DNA of 49,990 nucleotides from Piscirickettsia salmonis LF-89 = ATCC VR-1361 (GTDB lineage Bacteria; Pseudomonadota; Gammaproteobacteria; Piscirickettsiales; Piscirickettsiaceae): NCBI RefSeq assembly GCF_000297215.2, contig NZ_AMFF02000020.1, positions 83,061 to 133,050 of the forward strand, read 5' to 3'. Shown piece by piece: positions 1 to 8,651 of this stretch (position 1 is its first letter; each line of letters starts with the position of its first letter). The notes under the pieces were generated by a model. It saw only the letters and a program-made list of their open reading frames with translations, ran no database searches and was not told where the DNA came from. The position numbers and the translations under genes were made by a program.

Positions 1-88
1 CTTGCAATGGATTTAGACTTTGAGAACCTAAATATTAATTGCAAACGGGCTGCTTTTTCAATAGGACCTTATATCGAACTCACGTTAA

Positions 89-1816
89 TTAAGCACAGAT
101 CAACTCTTTTGCATGAGCAAGAGTGGTTGCGGTAATGTGCACACCGCCTAAAATACGTGCTAGTTCTTGAATGCGCTGTTCTTGATTTAGAGTGTCGAAT
201 GCAGTGTTCGTTGACTGGTTGGACGTTTGCTTACTGACTCTAATATGGTGGTGGCCAAGGGCGGCGACTTGTGGCAAGTGAGTAATGCAGAGAATTTGAC
301 AGTGTTCGCCTAAAGTGCGCAATAATTGGCCGACGACTTCGGCGGTTGAGCCACTGATTCCGGTGTCAGCCTCGTCAAAAATTAATGTTGCTGGCTGCAT
401 TTTTTCTGCGCAGATCACTTGCAGAGCTAAGGCAATACGTGATAGCTCGCCTCCAGAGGCAATGCTGTGCAAGGGGCCTTGATCAAGCCCAGGATTTGTT
501 TGAATAAGCATGGTGACTTTGTCTTGGCCATGCCCACTGATCATGTTGCTATCGCTAGATAAGTCAATGCTAAAAACAGCATGAGTTAGGCCAAGCGTAC
601 GAATCAATTGCGTAATTTTTTGGCTTAAGGCCAAGGCAGATTGCTGTCGGGATGTAGACAGCTGCTTGGCAGCTGCTTGGTAATCTTGTTCTTGTAGAGC
701 GCGCTTTTTTTTAAGTTGATCAAGCTCGTTTTGGCGATCATGATTGTGTTGGAACTTTTCTTGTAAATGCAGCCAGGTATTATATAGCTCATGTGCTTCA
801 ACCTTGTGCTTTCTGGCGGTGCTATGAATTTTATCCAGACGCTTTTCGATATGTTGTAGGCGTTCTTCATCTGGTTCAAAATAACCGCTTAACTGTTGCA
901 GTTCAGTATTAGCCTCACTTAATTGGATATGTGCTTGTTTGATATATTCGCAGATATCATTGCCTTTTGGATGATGCTCAGCGAGGTAATTTAAACGTGA
1001 TTCTAAAGACTCTAGTTGGCTAATTACGTTACGATCGCCGCTTAAACATTCTAGTGCTTGATAGCACTCTGTTTTTAAACTGTCATGCTGATGTAAGGTT
1101 TTATATTCGCTGTTAAGTAGCTCTACTTCATCTGCTTCAAGGTTAAGTTCCTCGAGCTCTGCAATTTGATATTCAAGTAGCGTGAACTCTGCTTGCTCGG
1201 CATCATGTAGCTTTTGAATATGTTGCAGTTGTTCATGTGTTTGTTTATAAATATGGTAGTGAGTTTTTACCTGAGTTAACTGGGTGAGGTGGTTACCATA
1301 GGCATCAAGTAATTCACGTTGTTTATCTTCTGATTTTAAACTGTAGGCTTCATGTTGGCCTTGAATTTGAAAGCAGTGCTGGGCAAAGTGTTGTAGATTG
1401 TGCAAGCTTGTACGCCGGCCATTAATATATACTTGTGAGCGGCCATCGCTAGAGAGGGTGCGGCGAATAATGCACTCCTGGTACTCTACGTTTTCTGTTG
1501 CTTTATGGTTACTTGTTCCTAGATCTACACCTATGCTTACACCTACATCCGAATCTAACTCTAGTTCTTGTTGCTTGAGCCAAGTGTATGCGTTAGATTG
1601 GGTGGCTAATCGTAAGGTTGCTTGAATTTCTGCGCGTTTAGCACCTGTACGAATAAACTGAGTATTGGCGCGGCCGCCAAGCAACAGGTGGGTTGCATTC
1701 ATTAAGATGGACTTACCTGCTCCAGTTTCACCGGTTAATACTGTTAAGCCTTGACTTAAATTAATTTCAGCACGTTCAATCGTTGCAAAATGACGTAAAA
1801 AAAGTTGTGTTAACAT
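89..1816 (-). CDS. recN: DNA repair protein RecN
   Basis: RecN is an SMC-like ATPase that acts in the cytoplasm in recombinational repair of double-strand breaks. The 575-residue product has a Walker A motif (GETGAGKS, residues 29-36), a long central coiled-coil region rich in Q, L and E, an ABC signature (SGGELS, from about residue 454) and Walker B (LIFDEAD, about 478-484). The usual length is about 550; the excess is an extra stretch of about 25 residues near 86-112, before ECIIRR. The ATG start gives the conserved N-terminus. It is transcribed away from nadK with about 150 bp of AT-rich DNA upstream. I saw no LexA-type CTGT-N8-ACAG box there, so SOS control is not supported. Identification is secure. 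Confidence 0.97.
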   Translation of the reverse strand: MLTQLFLRHFATIERAEINLSQGLTVLTGETGAGKSILMNATHLLLGGRANTQFIRTGAKRAEIQATLRLATQSNAYTWLKQQELELDSDVGVSIGVDLGTSNHKATENVEYQECIIRRTLSSDGRSQVYINGRRTSLHNLQHFAQHCFQIQGQHEAYSLKSEDKQRELLDAYGNHLTQLTQVKTHYHIYKQTHEQLQHIQKLHDAEQAEFTLLEYQIAELEELNLEADEVELLNSEYKTLHQHDSLKTECYQALECLSGDRNVISQLESLESRLNYLAEHHPKGNDICEYIKQAHIQLSEANTELQQLSGYFEPDEERLQHIEKRLDKIHSTARKHKVEAHELYNTWLHLQEKFQHNHDRQNELDQLKKKRALQEQDYQAAAKQLSTSRQQSALALSQKITQLIRTLGLTHAVFSIDLSSDSNMISGHGQDKVTMLIQTNPGLDQGPLHSIASGGELSRIALALQVICAEKMQPATLIFDEADTGISGSTAEVVGQLLRTLGEHCQILCITHLPQVAALGHHHIRVSKQTSNQSTNTAFDTLNQEQRIQELARILGGVHITATTLAHAKELICA

Positions 1817-1967
1817 TGAGGTTTCTTTCTGTTTACTTTATTTAAATTATTTTTATATTTTATTGATTTTAAATATCTTTAATTTCTATGGTTCTAGATT
1901 CTAGTGAAGTGGTATTCGATTTTAATATTTATAATCTATTGATTAATTTATATTTTGTTTCTTAAGT

Positions 1968-2843
1968 TTAATAGAGCTGTTGCCCCCAGTTAAGCTTGCT
2001 GCGCAACACCGCATAATAATCATAATGCTTGGGGTGGAGTAGGCGCAAGCGGCCAGTTTGTTGTTGAATATGAATTTCATCGCCAGGTTGGATTTCAAAG
2101 TGTAATTGACTATCAAAGCTGACGGTTGGATAGGTTTTTAAATGAGGAGCGAGCTTGATAACGATATGGCTGCTATCAGGGACGACTAAAGGGCGACTGG
2201 TGAGGTTATGAGGAAACATAGGAACAAGCGCAATGGATTGCATGTTTGGGTGTATAATGGGGCCACCACCGGAGAGGGCGTAGGCAGTCGAACCGGTAGG
2301 TGTTGAGATAATTAGGCCATCGGCGCGTTGATTACAGACAAAATGCCCGTCAATAAAGACTTCAAACTCAATCATGCGTGCGAGGTCCCCAGGGCTTAAG
2401 ACAATGTCATTTAAGGCATTACTGCCACGGCTTTCGCCGACTTGATGGCGCAGGCTACCGGTCAATAAAAAGCGTTTTTCTTCGATATGTTTTTTTTCCA
2501 GAACAGGCAGTAGCTCTTCTGTTAGGTATTGAGGCGTAATATCAGTTAAAAAGCCCAGTGAGCCGCGATTAATACCAATGAGTGGAATATTATACATAGA
2601 AAAATGGCGTGCGGCCGCTAATAAGTTACCATCACCACCGACGACAATAGCAACTTCACAGTGTTTGTGTAGTGTTTCTAACTGACTGTTTTGAATTGTT
2701 GTATTTTTAATAAATGTTGCGGTTTTCTGTTCTAGAACCAGCTCACGTTGGTGCTGATTGAGCCAAGTGATTAATTGGTTGAGTGTATCGGCCACTTGTG
2801 GATTGGTATGAGTGCCCAGTAATGCAATGCGTTTAAAGAACAC
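1968..2843 (-). CDS. nadK: NAD kinase
   Basis: NAD kinase phosphorylates NAD to NADP in the cytoplasm, using ATP or polyphosphate. The 291-residue protein has the family GGDG motif (residues 69-72), the NRGSLGFL segment (92-99), the NDIV motif (about 145) and the substrate-binding TPTGSTAYALSGGGP (181-195). Length is normal for the family. Translation starts at a GTG; an AGGAGAG Shine-Dalgarno sits seven bases upstream, which decides the start. It is divergent from grpE and shares a 159-bp intergenic region with it. The recN-nadK-grpE neighbourhood is common in gammaproteobacteria. Confidence 0.96.
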   Translation of the reverse strand: MFFKRIALLGTHTNPQVADTLNQLITWLNQHQRELVLEQKTATFIKNTTIQNSQLETLHKHCEVAIVVGGDGNLLAAARHFSMYNIPLIGINRGSLGFLTDITPQYLTEELLPVLEKKHIEEKRFLLTGSLRHQVGESRGSNALNDIVLSPGDLARMIEFEVFIDGHFVCNQRADGLIISTPTGSTAYALSGGGPIIHPNMQSIALVPMFPHNLTSRPLVVPDSSHIVIKLAPHLKTYPTVSFDSQLHFEIQPGDEIHIQQQTGRLRLLHPKHYDYYAVLRSKLNWGQQLY

Positions 2844-2921
2844 GGCGAACTCTCCTTCTTATTTGCACTAATTATGCGTGATGTTGTCAAACTGCGCTAG
2901 AGTTAGATTTTTAATTCAGCT

Positions 2922-2950
2922 CTTGAAGTTTTGTCATGGTGGCCTTATAT
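2922..2950 (+). promoter_or_regulatory. sigma32-type heat-shock promoter of grpE
   Basis: CTTGAA at 2922-2927 and CCTTATAT at 2943-2950, separated by 15 bp, match the RpoH consensus (CTTGAA, 13-15 bp, CCCCATNT). The site lies 53 bp before the grpE ATG and explains grpE heat induction. It also shows that the upstream in-frame TTG at 2931 cannot be the grpE start, because it lies inside the promoter spacer. Confidence 0.7.
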
Positions 2951-3002
2951 AGACGGCTATATCAATTATTTTATTTTTAAAGAAGGTTTTAGAGGGGGTT
3001 GC

Positions 3003-3620
3003 ATGACTGAGAAAGCACCAATGCAAGATGACAGTGTGGCGCATGCAGAGATGAAAGAAGAGAATGTCTCGGTTAAACAAGATACGGGTGCCGCTGCTGC
3101 AGAGGAAGTGAGACTGCTAGATCGCATTACTGAGTTAGAAACTGCGTTGGTAACCGCGGAAACGAAAGCAAAAAATCATTGGGATATGGTTCTTCGAGCA
3201 AAAGCAGAATCTGAAAATGCGCGGCGTCGTTTTGAGCGTGAAGCGATTCAAGCGCGTCAATTTGCGCTGGAAAAATTTTCGCGTGAGCTACTTGATGTTG
3301 TGGATACGTTAGAGCGTGCTTTAGAAACCCAAGGTGAGGGTGAAGCCTTTACGACTATGCATCAAGGTGTTGAATTAACGCTAAAAATGTTGAGTGATCG
3401 TTTAGAAAAGTTCAATGTTAAGTCGATTGACCCTGTTGGTGAAGCCTTTGATCCTGAGTTACACGAAGCAATGAGTATGATCGAAGATCCACAAGCGGCG
3501 CCGAACTCTATCGTTGCTGTGATGCAGAAGGGCTATTTATTGAATGAGCGCCTGTTACGCCCGGCTCGCGTGATTGTTGCAAAAGCACAACCTGAAAAAA
3601 AAGTCGATGAAAGTGCTTGA
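3003..3620 (+). CDS. grpE: GrpE, nucleotide exchange factor of DnaK
   Basis: GrpE releases ADP from DnaK as part of the DnaK-DnaJ-GrpE chaperone cycle in the cytoplasm. The 205-residue protein has a charged, low-complexity N-terminus, a long helix starting near the RITELETAL stretch, and the conserved C-terminal beta domain with GEAFDPELHEAMS and VMQKGYLLNERLLRPARVIVA. The start is the ATG at 3003, preceded by the strong AGAGGGGG ribosome site; the reading frame is open further upstream to a TTG but that lies in the promoter. dnaK follows after 107 bp with its own heat-shock promoter. Confidence 0.97.
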   Translation: MTEKAPMQDDSVAHAEMKEENVSVKQDTGAAAAEEVRLLDRITELETALVTAETKAKNHWDMVLRAKAESENARRRFEREAIQARQFALEKFSRELLDVVDTLERALETQGEGEAFTTMHQGVELTLKMLSDRLEKFNVKSIDPVGEAFDPELHEAMSMIEDPQAAPNSIVAVMQKGYLLNERLLRPARVIVAKAQPEKKVDESA

Positions 3621-3644
3621 AACCGCTTGCTGTCGTCCTCATCT
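3616..3644 (+). promoter_or_regulatory. sigma32-type heat-shock promoter of dnaK
   Basis: CTTGAA at 3616-3621 (overlapping the grpE stop codon) and CCTCATCT at 3637-3644 are 15 bp apart, the same spacing as the promoter in front of grpE. This is a close match to the RpoH consensus and gives dnaK-dnaJ an independent heat-shock start. Confidence 0.75.
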
Positions 3645-3727
3645 TAAAAACAGTTAAGAATATTTGGTTTTAAAGTAAGAATTTTGATGAATTTAATGAA
3701 TTTGATCGTTTATCTAGGAGAAGTTTA

Positions 3728-5662
3728 ATGGCTAAAATTATCGGTATTGATTTGGGAACAACCAACTCTTGTGTTGCTGTTCTTGATGGTGATAAACCGC
3801 GTGTGATTGAGAGTGCAGAAGGTGATCGCACGACACCCTCTATTGTCGCTTATACCAATGATGGGGTTACGGTCGGTCAACCGGCTAAACGTCAAGCGGT
3901 GACCAATCCAAATAATACCCTGTTTGCAGTCAAACGCTTAATTGGCCGTAAGTTTTCTGATGATACGGTACAGCGTGATATCGAGCGCCTTCCCTATACA
4001 ATTGCTGCAGCGGATAATGGTGATGCCTGGATTGATGTCAATGGTGAAAAACTAGCACCACCACAAATTTCTGCACAAGTACTCGCAAAGATGAAAAAAA
4101 CAGCCGAAGATTATTTGGGTGAAGACGTTAAAGAGGCGGTGATTACAGTTCCTGCTTACTTTAATGATGCACAACGTCAAGCGACGAAGGATGCTGGGCG
4201 TATTGCTGGTTTAGATGTCAAGCGCATTATCAATGAGCCAACAGCCGCCGCACTGGCGTATGGTATGGATAAAAAGCGTGGTGATGGTGTTATTGCTGTG
4301 TATGACTTAGGTGGCGGTACTTTTGATATTTCTATTATTGAAATTGCTGAAGTGGATGGTGAGCACCAATTTGAAGTTTTAGCGACCAATGGCGATACGC
4401 ACTTAGGTGGTGAAGACTTTGATTTACGCTTAATCAGTTATTTAGTTGATGAGTTTAAAAAAGAGCAAGGTATAGATTTAAATAATGACCCACTGGCATT
4501 GCAGCGCTTGAAAGAAGCTGCTGAAAAAGCCAAAATCGAGCTGTCTTCAACTCAGCAAACAGATGTGAACTTGCCTTATATTACAGCGGATGCAACTGGC
4601 CCTAAGCACATGAATATTCGCGTAACACGGGCTAAATTTGAATCATTAGTAGAAGACCTGGTAGAAGGAACGATTGAGCCGTGTCGTGTGGCGCTAAAAG
4701 ATGCGGGTTTATCAGTAAGTGATGTAACCGATGTGATTTTAGTCGGTGGTCAAACACGGATGCCAAAAGCACAAGAGGTCGTTAAAAACTTCTTTGGTAA
4801 AGAGCCGCGTCGTGATGTGAACCCAGATGAAGCGGTTGCAGTGGGTGCAGCAATTCAGGGCGGTGTGCTGGCCGGTGATGTTAAAGATGTCCTGTTATTA
4901 GACGTTACGCCACTATCACTCGGGATTGAGACCATGGGTGGGGTGATGACGAAGTTGATAGAGAAAAATACGACGATTCCAACAAAAGCCTCGCAAACTT
5001 TCTCAACGGCGCAAGATAATCAAACTGCGGTGACTGTGCATGTGTTGCAAGGTGAGCGCGAAGTGGCGACAGGCAATAAATCACTGGGTCGTTTTGATTT
5101 GGCCGATATTCCGCCAGCACCACGTGGTATGCCGCAAGTTGAGGTGACGTTTGATATCGATGCGAATGGTATTTTAAATGTGTCGGCTAAAGATAAAGGC
5201 ACGGGTAAAGAGCAGTCGATCGTTATTCGTGCTTCTAGCGGCTTATCGGATGATGAAGTGGATGCGATGATCAAAGATGCTGAAGATCATGCTGATGATG
5301 ATAAAAAATTCCAGGAACTAGTCGGTGCGCGTAACAATGCTGAGGCGATGATTCATGCGACGGAAAAAGGCTTAAAAGAAGCAGGTGACAAAGTCGCTGC
5401 TGATGATAAAACAGCCATTGAAAAAGCGATTAGTGAGCTAAAAGATGTTGTCAGCGGTAATGATAAAGCAGTGATTGATGAAAAAGTGGAAGCATTAACA
5501 CAAGCTTCGGCAAAAATGGCTGAAGTGCTTTATGCTAATCAGGGAGCAGAAGCTGAGGCGGCGGCAGCGGCTGGAGCGGAGCAGGCTCAATCTCAAACGG
5601 ATGAGAAGAAAGATGATGATGTCGTTGATGCTGAGTTCGAAGAAGTAAAAGACAAAAAATAA
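3728..5662 (+). CDS. dnaK: Molecular chaperone DnaK (Hsp70)
   Basis: DnaK is the ATP-dependent Hsp70 that binds exposed hydrophobic peptides and, in enterics, controls sigma32. The 644-residue protein begins with the phosphate-loop [15 protein letters not shown], has the [17 protein letters not shown] and [11 protein letters not shown] ATPase motifs and VGGQTRMP. The linker [13 protein letters not shown] leads to the substrate-binding domain, and it ends in an acidic tail ([15 protein letters not shown]) typical of bacterial DnaK. An AGGAGA Shine-Dalgarno lies seven bases before the ATG. It forms the grpE-dnaK-dnaJ heat-shock locus. Confidence 0.99.
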   Translation: MAKIIGIDLGTTNSCVAVLDGDKPRVIESAEGDRTTPSIVAYTNDGVTVGQPAKRQAVTNPNNTLFAVKRLIGRKFSDDTVQRDIERLPYTIAAADNGDAWIDVNGEKLAPPQISAQVLAKMKKTAEDYLGEDVKEAVITVPAYFNDAQRQATKDAGRIAGLDVKRIINEPTAAALAYGMDKKRGDGVIAVYDLGGGTFDISIIEIAEVDGEHQFEVLATNGDTHLGGEDFDLRLISYLVDEFKKEQGIDLNNDPLALQRLKEAAEKAKIELSSTQQTDVNLPYITADATGPKHMNIRVTRAKFESLVEDLVEGTIEPCRVALKDAGLSVSDVTDVILVGGQTRMPKAQEVVKNFFGKEPRRDVNPDEAVAVGAAIQGGVLAGDVKDVLLLDVTPLSLGIETMGGVMTKLIEKNTTIPTKASQTFSTAQDNQTAVTVHVLQGEREVATGNKSLGRFDLADIPPAPRGMPQVEVTFDIDANGILNVSAKDKGTGKEQSIVIRASSGLSDDEVDAMIKDAEDHADDDKKFQELVGARNNAEAMIHATEKGLKEAGDKVAADDKTAIEKAISELKDVVSGNDKAVIDEKVEALTQASAKMAEVLYANQGAEAEAAAAAGAEQAQSQTDEKKDDDVVDAEFEEVKDKK

Positions 5663-5697
5663 GCCTAGTTTTTTACCGTTTGAACGACATTAATAAA

Positions 5698-5719
5698 AAA
5701 GCGCGGTTTACCGCGCTTT
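5698..5719 (+). terminator. Hairpin between dnaK and dnaJ
   Basis: A perfect 9-bp inverted repeat AAAGCGCGG / CCGCGCTTT with a TTTA loop lies 27 bp before dnaJ. The run of T after the stem is short (TTT then GTC), so it is better read as an attenuator or an mRNA processing stem that lowers dnaJ relative to dnaK than as a full terminator. Confidence 0.55.
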
Positions 5720-5745
5720 GTCTATAAAGAATATGAAGGTGAGCG

Positions 5746-6888
5746 ATGAGTCAGCGCGATTATTATGAAATTCTAGGAGTTGCCCGTAATGCCAGTGATG
5801 CTGAGCTTAAAAAAGCTTATCGTCGTTTGGCGATGAAATATCACCCTGACCGTAACCCAGGGGACACTGCAACCGAAGCTAAGTTTAAAGAAGCCAAAGA
5901 AGCCTATGAAGTCTTAAACAATAGCCAAAAGCGTGCGGCTTATGACCAGTTTGGCCATGCTGGGGTTGACCCACAAGCGGGTGGTTTTGGTGGGGGCGCT
6001 GCGGGTGCTGGAGGCTTTGAGGATATCTTTGGCGATATCTTTGGTGATATCTTTGGCGGGGGTGGCGCAGGTCGTGCACGGGGTAGCCAACGCTCTTCTG
6101 CTCAACAAGGCGCTGATTTGCGTTATCACCTAGAATTATCGCTGGAAGATGCAGTGAAAGGCACGACAGTTCAAATTAAAGTGCCGACTTTTGTCAGTTG
6201 TGAGCGTTGTCATGGCTCAGGCGCGCGTTCAGGTTCTAAGCCGGTGACGTGCTCAACCTGTGCTGGGCATGGTCAAGTGCGTATGCAGCAAGGTTTCTTC
6301 TCTGTGCAACAAACCTGTCCAGCGTGTCATGGTGCCGGCACGACCATCAGTGACCCTTGTGGTGCATGCTCAGGGCAAGGGCGTGTGCAGAAAAATAAAG
6401 CGCTGTCGGTACAGGTGCCCGCCGGAGTGGATGAGGGTGATCGCATTCGCTTAAGCGGTGAGGGTGAGGCAGGCTTACATGGTGGCGTTGCTGGAGATCT
6501 TTATGTGCAGATTGCAATTAAGTCACATAAGCTTTTTAAGCGTGATGGCCAGAATTTATCCTGTGAGATTCCTATTAATTTTGTAACTGCTGCATTAGGT
6601 GGTGAGTTGGATGTGCCGACTTTAGATGGTCGGGTAAAATTACGGATTCCTGCTGAAACGCAAACAGGTAAAACCTTTCGCTTAAAAGGTAAGGGTGTGA
6701 AACCAGTGCGAGGCGGTGCGATTGGCGACCTAATGTGTACTGTGGTTGTAGAAACACCAGTGAAGTTAAGTGATAAACAAAAAGAGCTGTTGCGTGAGTT
6801 CAGTGAGAGTATGAGCGCTGGTCGCAATCATTCACCTAAGAGTTCATCTTGGTTATCGGGCGTTAAAAAATTCTTTGAGGATATGTAA
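5746..6888 (+). CDS. dnaJ: Chaperone DnaJ (Hsp40)
   Basis: DnaJ delivers substrates to DnaK and stimulates its ATPase. The 380-residue protein has an N-terminal J domain with the HPD motif at residues 33-35, a Gly/Phe-rich linker containing repeated DIFGDIFG units, and four CxxCxGxG-type zinc repeats ([32 protein letters not shown], about 145-210). Two C-terminal peptide-binding domains follow. All eight zinc-binding cysteines are present, so it is a full type I DnaJ. It sits 83 bp after dnaK and dapB begins four bases after its stop codon. Confidence 0.98.
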   Translation: MSQRDYYEILGVARNASDAELKKAYRRLAMKYHPDRNPGDTATEAKFKEAKEAYEVLNNSQKRAAYDQFGHAGVDPQAGGFGGGAAGAGGFEDIFGDIFGDIFGGGGAGRARGSQRSSAQQGADLRYHLELSLEDAVKGTTVQIKVPTFVSCERCHGSGARSGSKPVTCSTCAGHGQVRMQQGFFSVQQTCPACHGAGTTISDPCGACSGQGRVQKNKALSVQVPAGVDEGDRIRLSGEGEAGLHGGVAGDLYVQIAIKSHKLFKRDGQNLSCEIPINFVTAALGGELDVPTLDGRVKLRIPAETQTGKTFRLKGKGVKPVRGGAIGDLMCTVVVETPVKLSDKQKELLREFSESMSAGRNHSPKSSSWLSGVKKFFEDM

Positions 6889-6892
6889 CCCT

Positions 6893-7702
6893 ATGAGAAA
6901 ACGCTTGGTGTTAGTCGGTGCTGCAGGTCGCATGGGACAGGCTATTATTCAGTGTTTGCGTAGAGAAGCGTATGACAGGCTTGAGCTGGTTGCTGCGATT
7001 GGCCGTGAAACTAGCCCTTTATTGGGGCAGGATATCGGCGAGATTGCAGGGGGTGCGTGTACGGGGATTGTGCTTAGCGCATCATTGAGCCAAGCACTGA
7101 GGCATGCTGATATTGTGATTGACTTTACACCAGCAGAGCAGATGATGACGCATCTTGCACTGTATGAGCAAGCAGGTGTGGCGGTAGTGACAGGGTCGAC
7201 AGGATTGACTGATGTGCAGATGGAGCGCTTGCAGCGTGCTGCTGTGACATTACCATTGTTATGGGCGGCTAATATGAGCTTGGGCATTAACGTCTTGCTT
7301 GATATTTTACGCCGTACTGTGCGAGCAGTAGGTAAAAATGCAGATATTGAAATTATAGAAGCGCATCATCGTAATAAAATTGATGCACCTTCTGGAACAG
7401 CAAAAGTGTTAGGTGCGACGATTGCCGATGAGCTGGGGTGCTCTTTAGCGGAGACCGCAAGTTATGGGCGCGTAGGCAACACAGGTGTTAGAAATAAGCA
7501 GGAAATTGGCTTTTCTAGCATTCGAGCGGGTGATACTTTTGGTGAACATACGGTGCTATTTGGGCTTATTGGGGAGCGCATTGAGTTGACCCATAGGGCC
7601 TCAAGCCGTGATTGCTTTGCTAAAGGTGCACTGCAAGCCGCAGCATGGTTAAGCGCGCAAACAGCGGGTTGGTATAGCATGGCAGATGTGTTAACTCATT
7701 AA
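6893..7702 (+). CDS. dapB: 4-hydroxy-tetrahydrodipicolinate reductase
   Basis: DapB catalyses the NAD(P)H-dependent reduction step of lysine and diaminopimelate synthesis. The 269-residue protein has the nucleotide-binding GAAGRMGQ near the N-terminus, the catalytic EAHHRNKIDAPSGTA motif, and the C-terminal RAGDTFGEHTVLF and LTHRASSRDCFAKGAL segments. I chose the ATG at 6893; an in-frame TTG at 6875 would overlap dnaJ and add six atypical residues. It follows dnaJ by four bases, so the two are probably cotranscribed. In many relatives carA-carB follow dapB, but here greA is next. Confidence 0.97.
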   Translation: MRKRLVLVGAAGRMGQAIIQCLRREAYDRLELVAAIGRETSPLLGQDIGEIAGGACTGIVLSASLSQALRHADIVIDFTPAEQMMTHLALYEQAGVAVVTGSTGLTDVQMERLQRAAVTLPLLWAANMSLGINVLLDILRRTVRAVGKNADIEIIEAHHRNKIDAPSGTAKVLGATIADELGCSLAETASYGRVGNTGVRNKQEIGFSSIRAGDTFGEHTVLFGLIGERIELTHRASSRDCFAKGALQAAAWLSAQTAGWYSMADVLTH

Positions 7703-7818
7703 TAATTAGATTGGTTTAAAGAAATTCGATCGGCTTGAAGAATTTCAGTTGAAATATAACAGCAATGAAACAGAAGAGATAAATCTGCCAATATGCACAG
7801 GCAGAGAGGGTAAGAGCG

Positions 7819-8298
7819 ATGAATACTAAAATTCCAATGACAAAAAATGGCGCAGGTTTATTACAGCGTGAACTTGATCAATTAAAAACAGCAGATCGTC
7901 CTAATGTCATTCGTGCGATCGCAGATGCACGTGAGTTAGGTGATTTGAAAGAGAATGCTGAGTACCATGCAGCACGTGAACGTCAGGCCTTTATTGAAGG
8001 CCGCATTATTGAAGTTGAAGGTAAGTTGTCTAATGCACAAGTAATTGATATTACCCAGTTGTCACCGAGTGGGCGCGTTATTTTTGGTACAACGGTCAGT
8101 TTGATTAATGTTGAAACAGATGAAGCGGTGCGTTACCAGATTGTTGGTGAAGATGAAGCGGACTTAAAAGAGCAAAAACTATCTGTGACTTCACCAATTG
8201 CCCGTGCTTTAATTGGCAAAGAAGAAGGTGACTCGGTGCAAGTTGATGTTCCTGGTGGTGTTGTGGAATATGAAATTGATAAAGTTGAGCATCTTTAG
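7819..8298 (+). CDS. greA: Transcription elongation factor GreA
   Basis: GreA binds the secondary channel of RNA polymerase and stimulates transcript cleavage to rescue backtracked complexes. The 159-residue product has the N-terminal coiled coil with the acidic tip ([20 protein letters not shown]) and the C-terminal FKBP-like domain ending in [23 protein letters not shown] split over two strands. Length matches the family (about 158). A GAGAGGGTAAGAGCG ribosome site precedes the ATG. The 116-bp gap from dapB contains an inverted repeat at 7721-7746. A strong terminator follows. Confidence 0.97.
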   Translation: MNTKIPMTKNGAGLLQRELDQLKTADRPNVIRAIADARELGDLKENAEYHAARERQAFIEGRIIEVEGKLSNAQVIDITQLSPSGRVIFGTTVSLINVETDEAVRYQIVGEDEADLKEQKLSVTSPIARALIGKEEGDSVQVDVPGGVVEYEIDKVEHL

Positions 8299-8651
8299 TT
8301 AATCTTGCACGTTATTTAGATTGTGTAGAACAGCCGCTGAATGTGGCTGTTTTTTTTCATAACATTATCATTATTAAAATGTTATTAAAATGGATTTTGA
8401 CAGCACAAACAAAATGTTTAAGATCATGTATTTTAGAATAAATAAAATTCGATTTCTGTATTTCTTTTGGCTTTAATAGCTTAATTAATCATTATATAAA
8501 ATGTATATTATTGATTTTATTTACTTTTATTGCGATAAGCATTAATTTTTATCGGTCTTTTTGCTAGAGTATTGCTGGTTTTGTCATTATTTTGTAACAT
8601 TCCTTTGTTAGAATCTGCAAGAGTTTATGGTGTTACAGATAGAGATTTAAT
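8299..8651 (+). other. Intergenic region greA to MFS gene
   Basis: This 353-bp gap holds the greA terminator at its left end and then very AT-rich DNA. A TAGAAT -10-like box at 8609-8614 lies 37 bp before the MFS start codon, but no good -35 box stands at the usual distance. I see no gene or RNA in it. Confidence 0.5.
8329..8357 (+). terminator. Rho-independent terminator after greA
   Basis: AACAGCC and GGCTGTT form a 7-bp stem around a nine-base loop, followed directly by a run of eight T. It ends the dapB-greA or dnaK-greA transcript. Confidence 0.85.

Noticed and set aside
1-135. Open plus-strand frame from the window edge, ATG at 7, stop at 133-135
   Set aside because: About 42 codons with no recognisable motif, and it overlaps the 3' end of recN. 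It could be the end of a gene starting outside the window, but there is not enough to support it.
1817-1967. LexA box upstream of recN
   Set aside because: A CTGT at the edge of the recN leader has no ACAG at the required distance.
2931-3002. 24-codon upstream extension of grpE from a TTG
   Set aside because: It lies inside the sigma32 promoter and lacks a ribosome site; the ATG at 3003 has a strong one.
5933-6133. Alternate-frame ORF within the dnaJ Gly/Phe region
   Set aside because: It comes from the repeated GATATCTTTGG units of dnaJ read in another frame and has no ribosome site.
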